Positions 24,537 through 31,651 of a stretch of 50,398 nucleotides of DNA are shown piece after piece. The translations under genes were made by a program, and so were the position numbers. The stretch spans positions 1 to 50,398 of IMG/VR virus record IMGVR_UViG_3300037502_002674; one strand, written 5' to 3'. Below the pieces are notes generated by a model that worked only from the letters and a program-made list of their open reading frames with translations, made no database searches and had not been told where the DNA came from. The stretch is from a virus. The number at the start of each line of letters is the position of its first letter. Position 1 is the first letter of the stretch.

Positions 24537-24587
24537 TCCCGGCATTGAACGGCAATTTTAACGGGTTCGAATCCCGGCCGGGACCTA
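24537..24587 (+). ncRNA. tRNA-like minihelix (acceptor and T-arm only)
   Basis: TCCCGGC (24537-24543) pairs perfectly with GCCGGGA (24577-24583). Stacked inside is a T-arm CGGG TTCGAAT CCCG with the canonical TTCGAAT loop. Only 18 unstructured bases stand where the D- and anticodon arms should be. The 3' end reads CCTA instead of CCA. It lies between two cassette genes in the same context as the 23947 element. Both are followed by AATTTATTAACCACTT. Confidence 0.55.
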
Positions 24588-24615
24588 ATTTATTAACCAC
24601 TTTAAACCATTTAAC

Positions 24616-24975
24616 ATGGAAAGATTTTTTTGCGACTCCTGTAAACAAGAGTTAACCAAGCCGACGGACGGCGCAGGCACCGGATACGGCATTAACGGCG
24701 ACGGCAAAAAGGTTTGTTATTCTTGTTGTGCTGAAGAGGACAAACAAGCATTGCGAAGCCTAAAGCCCGGCCAAAGAATGAGCATGTATTTTACGGGCAA
24801 AGAGGTTACTAACTGGCCCGGCTCTTTGTGTATCCATGCAGGTAGCTATAAGATTAAACACAACTTCGCCCGTACTGCAAGAATGGTTTATTTCACCTTT
24901 GAGGGCCGCGAATTTTACGGCCGTAATATTGGTGATATGGAGCTGTTTTCTTTTACCGTTAAAAAATCCAGATAA
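24616..24975 (+). CDS. Zinc-ribbon-like small phage protein
   Basis: 119 residues. CDSC (6-9) and CYSCC (34-38 region) are spaced like a treble-clef or zinc ribbon, with GTGYGINGDGKKVCYSCCAEEDK between and after. The second half, NWPGSLCIHAG...FTFEGREFYGRNIGD, is the rest of a family common in phages as 'GTGYGtd..gkkvCYaCCAe.D'. It has no known function. Leader box 11 bases upstream. The stop overlaps the next ATG. Confidence 0.7.
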   Translation: MERFFCDSCKQELTKPTDGAGTGYGINGDGKKVCYSCCAEEDKQALRSLKPGQRMSMYFTGKEVTNWPGSLCIHAGSYKIKHNFARTARMVYFTFEGREFYGRNIGDMELFSFTVKKSR

Positions 24976-25043
24976 TGAAAAAACAAACATTTGACCGCGC
25001 AATAGTCGCAATTATTGCGCTCTTGCTTTTCTTTATTCGTTAA
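24975..25043 (+). CDS. 22-residue membrane peptide
   Basis: The ATG overlaps the stop of the zinc-ribbon gene (TAATG). The peptide MKKQTFDRAIVAIIALLLFFIR is one transmembrane helix with basic ends. An AACCACC leader-type word and a hairpin follow. Its tight coupling is the main support. Confidence 0.45.
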   Translation: MKKQTFDRAIVAIIALLLFFIR

Positions 25044-25048
25044 CCACC

Positions 25049-25077
25049 GCCGGGGATACTTAAAAGGTATTCCCGGC
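25049..25077 (+). terminator. Strong hairpin without U-tract
   Basis: GCCGGGGATAC / GTATTCCCGGC (with G-T pairs) around a TTAAAAG loop. AAAACTATTTT follows, so termination is uncertain. Confidence 0.5.
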
Positions 25078-25092
25078 AAAACTATTTTATCT

Positions 25093-25311
25093 ATGAAATT
25101 TCAGGAATTTATCCAAGCATCCGAACAACTTACAGAGACTTTACACGCTTTTTCACTGCCTACAAGAAACGCAATTAGGGATATTGAAAACCGGATCATT
25201 CAGAGCGAACCGAACCAGATTCAGGAATGGAGCCAGAGCCAGCACCGGGAGGCGATACAGAGGGCAAAACAGTACTTCGACAAAAAAGGTATTGAGTACA
25301 TAGCCTGTTAA
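25093..25311 (+). CDS. Hypothetical small helical protein
   Basis: 72 residues from the ATG at 25093 (MKFQEFIQASEQLTETLHAF). The longer frame upstream would read through the hairpin. Amphipathic helices, Gln-rich centre (EPNQIQEWSQSQHREAIQRAKQYF). A terminator follows. Function unknown. Confidence 0.55.
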   Translation: MKFQEFIQASEQLTETLHAFSLPTRNAIRDIENRIIQSEPNQIQEWSQSQHREAIQRAKQYFDKKGIEYIAC

Positions 25312-25328
25312 ACCAGCCACAACCCGAA

Positions 25329-25367
25329 CACCTGTAAAGATTTTTTTCCCTTTGCAGGTGTTTTTTT
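25329..25367 (+). terminator. Intrinsic terminator
   Basis: CACCTG / CAGGTG with an inner AAAG / CTTT pair and a following TTTTTTT. Confidence 0.85.
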
Positions 25368-25377
25368 ATCGCTAACA

Positions 25378-25408
25378 TTTGTTTATCAAAATAGAAAATG
25401 TATATTTG
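25378..25408 (+). promoter_or_regulatory. Consensus Bacteroidota promoter
   Basis: TTTG (25378-25381), 19 bases, TATATTTG (25401-25408). The leader-box variant AACCGCTAAA begins 10 bases later. Confidence 0.85.
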
Positions 25409-25436
25409 TGTATTGTTAACCGCTAAAATTTCAAGT

Positions 25437-25655
25437 ATGAAAACTTACACTATTGAGGGCGCAACGTGGGCACCCCGGTTTATGCAAAAATTTTGGTTCA
25501 CCGCCGCAACAGTGCGAGCCAAAAGCAAGGCAGAGGCGTTGAGGGAGTTCAAGGAAACGACTGCAAGGGGCACCGACTCAAACAGCGAAAATGTTACGTG
25601 GGTAAATGTCCATGCCCCGGAATATGTGTCTTACAGGGTAAAGTTGCAGCACTGA
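25437..25655 (+). CDS. Hypothetical small protein in its own transcription unit
   Basis: 72 residues from the ATG after the leader box (MKTYTIEGATWAPRFMQKFW). The 'TAATVRAKSKAEALREFKE' segment resembles short helical domains in phage and plasmid proteins. It has a perfect promoter before and a strong terminator after, so it is a one-gene unit. Function unknown. Confidence 0.65.
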   Translation: MKTYTIEGATWAPRFMQKFWFTAATVRAKSKAEALREFKETTARGTDSNSENVTWVNVHAPEYVSYRVKLQH

Positions 25656-25663
25656 CCCCGGCG

Positions 25664-25689
25664 CCCCGGAAGTTTCCGGGGATTTTTTT
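25664..25689 (+). terminator. Intrinsic terminator
   Basis: CCCCGGAA / TTCCGGGG perfect 8-bp stem with a 2-base centre, then ATTTTTTT. Confidence 0.9.
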
Positions 25690-25761
25690 AACCCGACCGG
25701 CCAACGGGCAATAGCCACGGGGCAGGTCACAATCGTTAACTTTTTAAAAAAACAAAGGCAA

Positions 25762-26094
25762 ATGAAAGCACAACAATTAAGAGAGTACACCAGATGGATC
25801 GCGGACAATTACCGTCCGTGCCGCGCAGATTTAAACCTGTGGGAGTCAAAAGACGGAACGGCAATCGTAACCGGGGAACTCCCGCCTAAGTATTACCTGA
25901 AATCCAAAAGGCAGAAAGCAAAAGGGGTTTTTGGGTTTTTGGCAAGGTTATTGCCTTTCCTAATTTTGCCCATCCTGCCCATTAAACCAACTGCGCAGGA
26001 CACGGCGAGAATAGACACGGGGCGCGTCACTACGGTGAGCAAACCCCTCGCCCCTGTCGCCGTCTGGGTAATCCGAAAAATGCCTAAACAATGA
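25762..26094 (+). CDS. Hypothetical membrane protein
   Basis: 110 residues. The soluble N-terminus (MKAQQLREYTRWIADNYRP) is followed by one hydrophobic helix rich in Leu/Pro (GFLARLLPFLILPILPI, about 54-70) and a 40-residue tail. The stop overlaps the next ATG by 4 bases, coupling it to the HTH-membrane protein and recombinase. Function unknown. Confidence 0.55.
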   Translation: MKAQQLREYTRWIADNYRPCRADLNLWESKDGTAIVTGELPPKYYLKSKRQKAKGVFGFLARLLPFLILPILPIKPTAQDTARIDTGRVTTVSKPLAPVAVWVIRKMPKQ

Positions 26095-26849
26095 GGGTAT
26101 CATTGAGTCAACTATGCAAAACCGTTGGGCACGACCGTTTGGCCGCCCGACGGTTTTTAGAGCGCCGGGGCGTTTTGCCGGACAAAGAGGGGCGCGTTGG
26201 TATTGATGATGCAAAGGTTCTTTTAGAGCATATTGCAGAAAGGACAACCGATGCAGACACAAGGGTAAAGGCTAAAGAAACGCTAAAGAAAATTAGTGGA
26301 CCCTATAGCGAGGACTGGGCGAAAGCCTTAAATCTATCTGAAGAAAACCCGACGATTGAGGACGCTGAAGATGTAAAAATAGAGATAGAAAAAGAAACTA
26401 AAACAGCAAATGAAGTTAAAATGGAAAAGCAAAATTTAAACATTGGAATGGCATTGCTCATCAATCCGGTGACGGCCATGATTTTCACCCTTTTCGCCCT
26501 GCTGGGACAGGCGTATCTCTTTGCGCACTTAGCGCACAAGACTTTTGAGAGTATTAACATTCCTGCGCCATTCGGATTTCACTTTATCATGGCATTGATA
26601 TTTGAATGCACCGGGATCCTTATCGCAGCCTCATTCAATGAGCGCAAAATAGGCGGTGAGCTTGACGGTATCCCTGCCCGCTCTATCTGGCTCTTTGTGT
26701 TTTTTGCGGTGCAGGTCATAAGCGACCTTTGTCTCTTTGGTGTTATTACCAATAGCGCTATCGGGACAATTATCGTAGCTTTGGCAATGCCTATTGCGCT
26801 GCTTGGATACGCGAATTTGTATATGGAAGAAAACAGGAAAAAGATATGA
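26091..26849 (+). CDS. HTH-like protein with four transmembrane segments
   Basis: 252 residues. Residues 1-50 resemble an excisionase/MerR-type helix-turn-helix (VSLSQLCKTVGHDRLAARRFLERRGVLPDKEGRVGIDDAKVLL). Residues 60-115 are charged. Then come four hydrophobic helices (MALLINPVTAMIFTLFALLG; FHFIMALIFECTGILIAASF; SIWLFVFFAVQVISDLCLF; AIGTIIVALAMPIALLGYANL). A DNA-binding-like head on a polytopic membrane protein is unusual. It is translationally coupled (ATGA) to the tyrosine recombinase, so it may tether the recombinase or the genome to the membrane. Confidence 0.6.
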   Translation: MRVSLSQLCKTVGHDRLAARRFLERRGVLPDKEGRVGIDDAKVLLEHIAERTTDADTRVKAKETLKKISGPYSEDWAKALNLSEENPTIEDAEDVKIEIEKETKTANEVKMEKQNLNIGMALLINPVTAMIFTLFALLGQAYLFAHLAHKTFESINIPAPFGFHFIMALIFECTGILIAASFNERKIGGELDGIPARSIWLFVFFAVQVISDLCLFGVITNSAIGTIIVALAMPIALLGYANLYMEENRKKI

Positions 26850-27922
26850 CACTTGACGATTTGTTTAACAGCTACTTTGAGGAGAACACCTTAGAGAAGC
26901 GCACGATGGTTAATTACCGTGCGGTGCAGGTGAAGTTGCAGATGTATGCAAAGGTATGCGGTGAAGAACAACCCGACCTGACGCAGTGGGATATATTGGG
27001 TGTACAAACAGAGCTTCGCCGGGAGCGCATCAAAGGCTTTCAGGATTATATCCGGGGTTTTCTATCTTGGATAAAAGAGTTCCACAATATCGCATCCGCT
27101 ACGAGGCGAAATTATTTTGTCATCATCCGCACAATGGTAAACCATGCCAAAAACGGATATGGTATTATGCTACAAATGCCAAAAGAGCCGCGTGCCCCGA
27201 AGCACGATGCAAAGTTGGTGTTGTCTGATTTAGTTGTGCGCCATATCCTAACAATGAACCCCGGCAAGCATTGGGGCGTGCTAATTGCAAAACTCGCTTT
27301 GTACACCTGCTGGAGGATTAATGACTTACTTGCCATTGAAACAGACGACATACAATATGGCACCTTTATGGGGCAGCCGTGTATGTATATTACGCGCATG
27401 ACCAAAAAGACGAAAAAGGTAATGAAAACCCCGGTGCCTGTTAGCCTTATCCGGGAAATCATGCGGCGCTATCATGTATCCCCCGGTGAAAAACTACTCA
27501 AACATCCGGCAGGTCTTGTACTTACAGACAACCGCTGCGTTGAACTTGTCCGGGCAATGTTGAACAGCGATCAGTTTTTAAGGTCACAAACCGTGACCGG
27601 GCTAAACGTGGACGGTAATGTGGTGCAAACGCCGTTATACAAAGTACATAGGCCAATGCACCTTTTCCGTTCTGCCGGGGCTTCGTACCTCATTCAGCGG
27701 GGCATGACGCCGGAAAGCGTCGCGAGGTGGTTTACCGGGCATGAGAACAAAAAGGTGCTGAATGACTACTATGTAACGACAGACAATTTCACAGGTGCAA
27801 AGGAATTATTTCAGGAGCGCTTTATTTTGCCACACCTGAAGGACGCGGACAAATTGCAGGATATATTTGATAATTATGAAGAACCACAAAAAGTCAAAGG
27901 AAAATGGTTGCGACCATCATAG
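26846..27922 (+). CDS. Tyrosine recombinase / integrase
   Basis: 358 residues with a SAM-like core-binding half (1-120) and a catalytic half. The active-site set is complete: R157 in CWRIND, a Lys in KKTKKVMK, H272 and R275 in HLFRSAG, H299 in TGHENKK and the nucleophilic Tyr in LNDYYV (308/309). This is the phage-integrase/XerC-D superfamily, and the Bacteroidota mobile-element type fits. It implies integration, dimer resolution or inversion. No flanking att site was identified. Confidence 0.88.
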   Translation: MTLDDLFNSYFEENTLEKRTMVNYRAVQVKLQMYAKVCGEEQPDLTQWDILGVQTELRRERIKGFQDYIRGFLSWIKEFHNIASATRRNYFVIIRTMVNHAKNGYGIMLQMPKEPRAPKHDAKLVLSDLVVRHILTMNPGKHWGVLIAKLALYTCWRINDLLAIETDDIQYGTFMGQPCMYITRMTKKTKKVMKTPVPVSLIREIMRRYHVSPGEKLLKHPAGLVLTDNRCVELVRAMLNSDQFLRSQTVTGLNVDGNVVQTPLYKVHRPMHLFRSAGASYLIQRGMTPESVARWFTGHENKKVLNDYYVTTDNFTGAKELFQERFILPHLKDADKLQDIFDNYEEPQKVKGKWLRPS

Positions 27923-28014
27923 CGGTTTATTTAGTAGGCGTCTTTACCGGCGCCGCCTCAATCCTAATCGCCGTAAGACAATTTCAGGAAGGGCCGCCTA
28001 CGAGCGGGTATTAG
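27904..28014 (+). CDS. 36-residue membrane peptide
   Basis: Starts inside the last codons of the recombinase. MVATIIAVYLVGVFTGAASILIA is a transmembrane helix with small residues, followed by a short polar tail (VRQFQEGPPTSGY). Overlap with the upstream gene and immediate succession by the next ORF suggest it is translated. Holin-like or unknown. Confidence 0.45.
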   Translation: MVATIIAVYLVGVFTGAASILIAVRQFQEGPPTSGY

Positions 28015-28017
28015 CGA

Positions 28018-28287
28018 ATGAAGCGATTCTTAGGCGAAACAAAGAAGAACATGCGTTTTGACCTCATATTCGTTTACTTCAGGGGTAGGCAGGTGCACGT
28101 TGCGACCGTACAAAAGCTATTGTGCCTCAATTACCCGCACCTCATAATGAGGTATGTGGTCAAAACAGAAGTAAAAAAAGGTATGGTGATTTGCCATGTG
28201 GACTGGCAGGGGATATTTCAAAGTAAATTTTTTCAAATCTTAATACACGATTTAACCAATGACAAAGAGAAAAACATCGAGGGATAG
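28018..28287 (+). CDS. Hypothetical small protein
   Basis: 89 residues from the first ATG (MKRFLGETKKN), or 78 from MRFDLIF at 28051. Beta-rich, basic, with RYVVKTEVKKGMVICHVDW. The end overlaps the next gene by 29 bases. Function unknown. Confidence 0.45.
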   Translation: MKRFLGETKKNMRFDLIFVYFRGRQVHVATVQKLLCLNYPHLIMRYVVKTEVKKGMVICHVDWQGIFQSKFFQILIHDLTNDKEKNIEG

Positions 28288-28732
28288 GATTAACCAGTTA
28301 ATCCGGGACTGCAACGACCTTGGAATAAGTTTTCAGATAGAAAGCGATGTAAAAGTCGCAGACGATTTAAGCTATTGCATAGCGAAGGCTACCATCACTG
28401 TTGGCGAACAAAAAGTGCAGGGCACAAAGTTGATGTACAGAAAGCCGGACGTGGACGGCATCAAAGACGCTACATTTGTAGCGGCGGCAGAGACGATTGC
28501 CATTGGCCGGGCGATAGGTTTCTTTTTTGAAGAAGAAGAAACCGCAACGCAGGAAGAATACGACGAACTCGTCCTTATGACCTGCAAGCGCATCATGGAG
28601 CTATATAACATAAGCTACTCCGGGGCGCGTCAGTTTGTCAATGATATACAAAACGAAGATTTGCGAATCAAAGGGCAGGTCTATCTGGAAGGGTTGCAGA
28701 CCAGAGAGGCGGTGAAAAAGGCGGGGATATGA
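28259..28732 (+). CDS. Putative recombination-module protein (annealing-protein candidate)
   Basis: 157 residues. TFVAAAETIAIGRAIGFFF (about 80-98) matches the 'sFVE.aETsAIGRALaFlG' core of a widespread phage family usually located beside exonucleases and SSBs. That core is compared with Rad52/Erf-like annealing proteins. Residues 30-60 give a beta-strand pair (CIAKATITVGEQKVQGTKLMY) before it. It overlaps the exonuclease by 4 bases, the classic arrangement of an annealing protein and exonuclease pair. The fold assignment is inference. Confidence 0.55.
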   Translation: MTKRKTSRDRINQLIRDCNDLGISFQIESDVKVADDLSYCIAKATITVGEQKVQGTKLMYRKPDVDGIKDATFVAAAETIAIGRAIGFFFEEEETATQEEYDELVLMTCKRIMELYNISYSGARQFVNDIQNEDLRIKGQVYLEGLQTREAVKKAGI

Positions 28733-29760
28733 TAAACGAAATAAACGAAACAGCAGTAATGCAAATCAACGGCGTTTCCGTTCCATACATTGACCTTAGC
28801 GGCATGACGTCTCAAGAGTGGGATGTTTATCGCAAAGGCAGTGTACGGATAGGCGGTAGCGAAATTGGTACCGTGCTTGGCCTCAACCTGTACGAAGATC
28901 CAATGACCCTTTTCTTTAAAAAAACAGGTTTCCTGCCTTCCGACTTTGTGCCGAACGAACACACCGAGGGCGGGCACTTGGATGAAGCCGCCGTGCTTAC
29001 ACGACTTGAACACTACGACGGATTTTCTTGGGCGCAGCACTTCCGGGACGGGAAAAAGTTTAGGAGGATTGAAAAACCCAACGTTACGTTCCTACCAAAT
29101 TCCCATCCCTATCTGGCGCTCAATGTGGACGGGCTTATTGAGGATGACAAAGACTATGAAGGGACAGGCGTAGCTGAAGCTAAAAAGATAGGCTTCAAGT
29201 CCTTCCAATCCTACCCCGGCAACTGCCCGCCTGCCTACTTAGCGCAAGTGACAAGCTACATGTTGGGCTTAAATGCACCGTTTGGTCGCATTGCCTTACT
29301 TGAGGACGGCGTCCGCTTACATGTCAGGACACTTGACAGGCGTATGGACGGGTTTGACAGCTTTGCAGAACTCATAGAGACTGTTTGTCCGAGGTTTTAT
29401 CAAGCCGTTTTGGATGGCCGACAAGTAATGTCGCTGGATATGGAACTTGACGACAAGCGCAATCTATTCATGGAGGTGCTCGCCGAGTATAGCGACGTTA
29501 TCCGGGTGACAGATATGTCAAAGGCGGCAATCGAAGCTGTCGCGCCCGATGGGAGAAAGGGGTTTATCCGGACAAGCAAATTTGATGAGCTATTTTTGCA
29601 ATACGAACGAAGCATTGAGGAAAAACGCAAAGCAGAAAAGGAACACGGCAGGCTGGAAAACGAAATCCTTATGGCGATAGTGGAAAACAATGTGCTTTCA
29701 ATAGAGGGTACAAGTCATAAGGTAAACTACAACAAACGGTTAACCTTTAAACGCATCTAA
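28729..29760 (+). CDS. YqaJ-type (lambda-exonuclease-like) recombination nuclease
   Basis: 343 residues. RIGGSEIGTVLGLNLYEDPMTLFFKKTG (40-67) and GGHLDEAAV (81-89) are family signatures. The PD-(D/E)XK core is NVDG (D134) and AEAKK (E150, K152), followed by PPAYLAQVTSYMLGL. The C-terminal 100 residues form a coiled coil. It resects 5' ends to load the annealing protein encoded just upstream. It is longer than lambda Exo by that coiled coil. Confidence 0.87.
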   Translation: MINEINETAVMQINGVSVPYIDLSGMTSQEWDVYRKGSVRIGGSEIGTVLGLNLYEDPMTLFFKKTGFLPSDFVPNEHTEGGHLDEAAVLTRLEHYDGFSWAQHFRDGKKFRRIEKPNVTFLPNSHPYLALNVDGLIEDDKDYEGTGVAEAKKIGFKSFQSYPGNCPPAYLAQVTSYMLGLNAPFGRIALLEDGVRLHVRTLDRRMDGFDSFAELIETVCPRFYQAVLDGRQVMSLDMELDDKRNLFMEVLAEYSDVIRVTDMSKAAIEAVAPDGRKGFIRTSKFDELFLQYERSIEEKRKAEKEHGRLENEILMAIVENNVLSIEGTSHKVNYNKRLTFKRI

Positions 29761-29761
29761 G

Positions 29762-30208
29762 ATGGACGAAGAAAAGGTACTTAAAGCGCTCATAAAGGTG
29801 GCAAAGAAAGTTTTTGCCGCAGGACCGGGCGTCTTGCACGGAACCAATGGCGCCTATTCGGGAACAAGAGGTGCCGTTGAGATAGGCACAAACGAAATGC
29901 CGCGCGTGATTGTCGTAGGCATTGCACTTGGCGTTGGGATCAATCCTTTATCAATGGGGGACGAGAGCGCTTTAGACTTAGGGGAGACGCCTCAACAGAT
30001 AACGAAGAACGTTGGTAGCTTAAAGAAAAAGTACGACTTAGCGGCCAAGGAACTGATGTCCGGGAAGCCGCATGAGAGCTTTAAGATTTATGCCTTAAAG
30101 CACAATCAAGTGGCGAGGCGTTTTAACGAAGCGTTGGGAAACCGGATAACGCCGGATTTTCCGTATCATTTTATCCGCGAAAAAGAAAAGGGCGACTATG
30201 ACGATTAA
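29762..30208 (+). CDS. Hypothetical replication-module protein
   Basis: 148 residues. A Gly-rich start (FAAGPGVLHGTNGAYSGTRGAVEIG) leads into helices (MPRVIVVGIALGVGINPLSMGDES; TPQQITKNVGSLKKKYDLAAKEL). The second part has the rhythm of a helix-turn-helix and is faintly like DnaA domain IV, but key residues of that family are missing. It begins two bases after the exonuclease stop. Function unknown. Confidence 0.5.
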   Translation: MDEEKVLKALIKVAKKVFAAGPGVLHGTNGAYSGTRGAVEIGTNEMPRVIVVGIALGVGINPLSMGDESALDLGETPQQITKNVGSLKKKYDLAAKELMSGKPHESFKIYALKHNQVARRFNEALGNRITPDFPYHFIREKEKGDYDD

Positions 30209-30500
30209 GGAATATGAAACCGAGGTCGCACTGCTTATGGAGCGCTATCGAAACGAACTCGAAGCGCTTCAGGAGCGGTATAAAAAAGAGTATAATTTGT
30301 ACAAAACAGGCGATTTTTGCCGGGACACAAAGGGCTTTAAATGCCACTTCATTGTTACCGGGGTGCGTCACTTGACAAACAAAGGGGAAATCTACACGCT
30401 AATTGACGGCGTGACAACAAACCGACATGGAGAAGAACATAGAGGAAGTCGCAAGGACACCTTTCGAGATACCGAAATTCGACTTTTACGTCCTGCTTGA
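30198..30500 (+). CDS. Hypothetical protein with N-terminal coiled coil
   Basis: 100 residues. Residues 1-35 form a charged helix (YETEVALLMERYRNELEALQERYKKEY), then an SH3-like beta part (FKCHFIVTGVRHLTNKGEIYTLIDGVTTN). It overlaps the next gene by 74 bases, a large overlap, so one of the two starts may be misplaced. Confidence 0.45.
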   Translation: MTIKEYETEVALLMERYRNELEALQERYKKEYNLYKTGDFCRDTKGFKCHFIVTGVRHLTNKGEIYTLIDGVTTNRHGEEHRGSRKDTFRDTEIRLLRPA

Positions 30501-30852
30501 ATGCATTGCAGATGTGCTCATTAGCCGGGCAAAAGAAAGGGCAGATAAAAAAATCAAATTGATAAGCGCTTCGATTAGATTTTGTTATGTTTGCCATGCA
30601 AGTCCGAAGATGAAGGTACGGTACAGGAAAATAAGCGGTCGTATCCATCACATCTACTGGGAGCACTACGCCGGGCTTTGGGGATTTACCATGCGCGACG
30701 TGGATTTAGCGGCCAACGCAAAAGTGGATGGATTTTTTTGTCACGCTTGTGAAAAAGAACACGGGATTATTGAAAAGCTAAAGGCCAAGGCTCAAGAGGC
30801 CGGGGTAAAAATTTCGCTAAACTTAGACAAACGTTATGGCAGAGGAAAATAA
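30427..30852 (+). CDS. Zinc-binding-type hypothetical protein
   Basis: 141 residues with CYVCH (about 54-58) and FFCHACEKEHG (about 104-112), a plausible four-cysteine zinc knuckle split by a 45-residue insert containing HHIYWEHYAG. An amphipathic helix leads. It overlaps the following replication gene by 17 bases. Function unknown. Confidence 0.5.
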   Translation: MEKNIEEVARTPFEIPKFDFYVLLECIADVLISRAKERADKKIKLISASIRFCYVCHASPKMKVRYRKISGRIHHIYWEHYAGLWGFTMRDVDLAANAKVDGFFCHACEKEHGIIEKLKAKAQEAGVKISLNLDKRYGRGK

Positions 30853-31633
30853 TAAAGAGCTATTCGACGCCGTCTTTGACCCAAAAGAAGGGGTGCCCAA
30901 GTTTCCGATCAGTGCCGAAGGTTGGGCAAAAAAATTAGTCAAAGACTACGACGTCAGGCAGATAAAGGAAATCCTGATGTTGCACCATTCCGGCGTACTC
31001 ACCCAAGCGGTAGCAAAAGCGCTGGAGGTTACAGAAAAAATCCCATTCGAGGTATTCTGGGAAGCCTATGCTTTTAAAAAAGGCAACAAGACGGGCACGA
31101 TGAACCAGTGGGATAAGTTGTCTTACTCCAAGCAGGAGTACATTATCAATGTGGCTCTGCCTAAGTACAATCGCTTCATTGACGTGTCCGGTATATCCAA
31201 GTGTCAGGCGATTGTGTACTTGAGACAGCGGCGCTATAATGACGAGATACCGGACAAGGATCAAATCGCTAAGTTTGCAAAGACAGTGGAGCGGTTTTTC
31301 AACGAGTATCTGGAATGGAAAAAGAAATACCCAATTTACAATCCGGAATCCTTTGATACCCTATTCCGGGCAACGGAGGCGTTCATGTACCGCTTTCCAA
31401 ATATGCAGCCTATTGACGTTTGCGGCGTGCTCAAATGGATGGTCAAGACTTGGGAAAGCCAATACCGCCATTTGATTAAGCCGTCACGGGCAATGAATAT
31501 CGGAAAGTGGCAGGGGTATTTTACTTCAGCTTCGTATGAAATTGAGATGCTAAAAAGGGATGCGCAAAGAAGGAAGGTGACGCAAGCGGAAAGGGATGTG
31601 AATAGGGAAAGGCCGAGCGAAGAAGAAGAATAG
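30836..31633 (+). CDS. Putative replication accessory / helicase-loader-like protein
   Basis: 265 residues. The central FWEAYAFKKGNKTGTMNQWDKLS followed 30-40 residues later by 'CQAIVYLRQRRYNDEIPD' matches the 'FW.aYp.k.gk..a...W.kl......at.L..rrw.de' module near the C-terminus of phage DnaD/DnaT-like and loader proteins. The helical second half and its place just before the primase-helicase support a loading or coupling role. Not a AAA+ protein: no Walker motif. Confidence 0.5.
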   Translation: MAEENNKELFDAVFDPKEGVPKFPISAEGWAKKLVKDYDVRQIKEILMLHHSGVLTQAVAKALEVTEKIPFEVFWEAYAFKKGNKTGTMNQWDKLSYSKQEYIINVALPKYNRFIDVSGISKCQAIVYLRQRRYNDEIPDKDQIAKFAKTVERFFNEYLEWKKKYPIYNPESFDTLFRATEAFMYRFPNMQPIDVCGVLKWMVKTWESQYRHLIKPSRAMNIGKWQGYFTSASYEIEMLKRDAQRRKVTQAERDVNRERPSEEEE

Positions 31634-31651
31634 CACTAAAACCAATGGCAA

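Larger units (their letters stand above)
21552..25427 (+). promoter_or_regulatory. Repeated leader box AACCACTAAA before cassette genes
   Basis: The box or a one- to two-base variant ends 9-12 bases before the ATG of many cassette genes: 21552, 21812, 21919 (CTACA), 22211, 22998, 23221, 23519 (CACAAAA), 24022 (CTTAA), 24595 (CTTTA) and 25418 (CGCTAAA). Related AACCAC words follow the stops at 21771, 22538 and 25042. In several cases the preceding gene ends inside the box (-NH-stop or TAA-CCAC). The replication gene at 31652 has CACTAAAACCA. No Shine-Dalgarno is present, so this is the shared translation or regulatory signal. Confidence 0.8.

Noticed and set aside
29762-30208. DnaA domain IV homologue
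   Set aside because: Only the helix rhythm is similar. The conserved arginines and DHTTV-type signature are not present.
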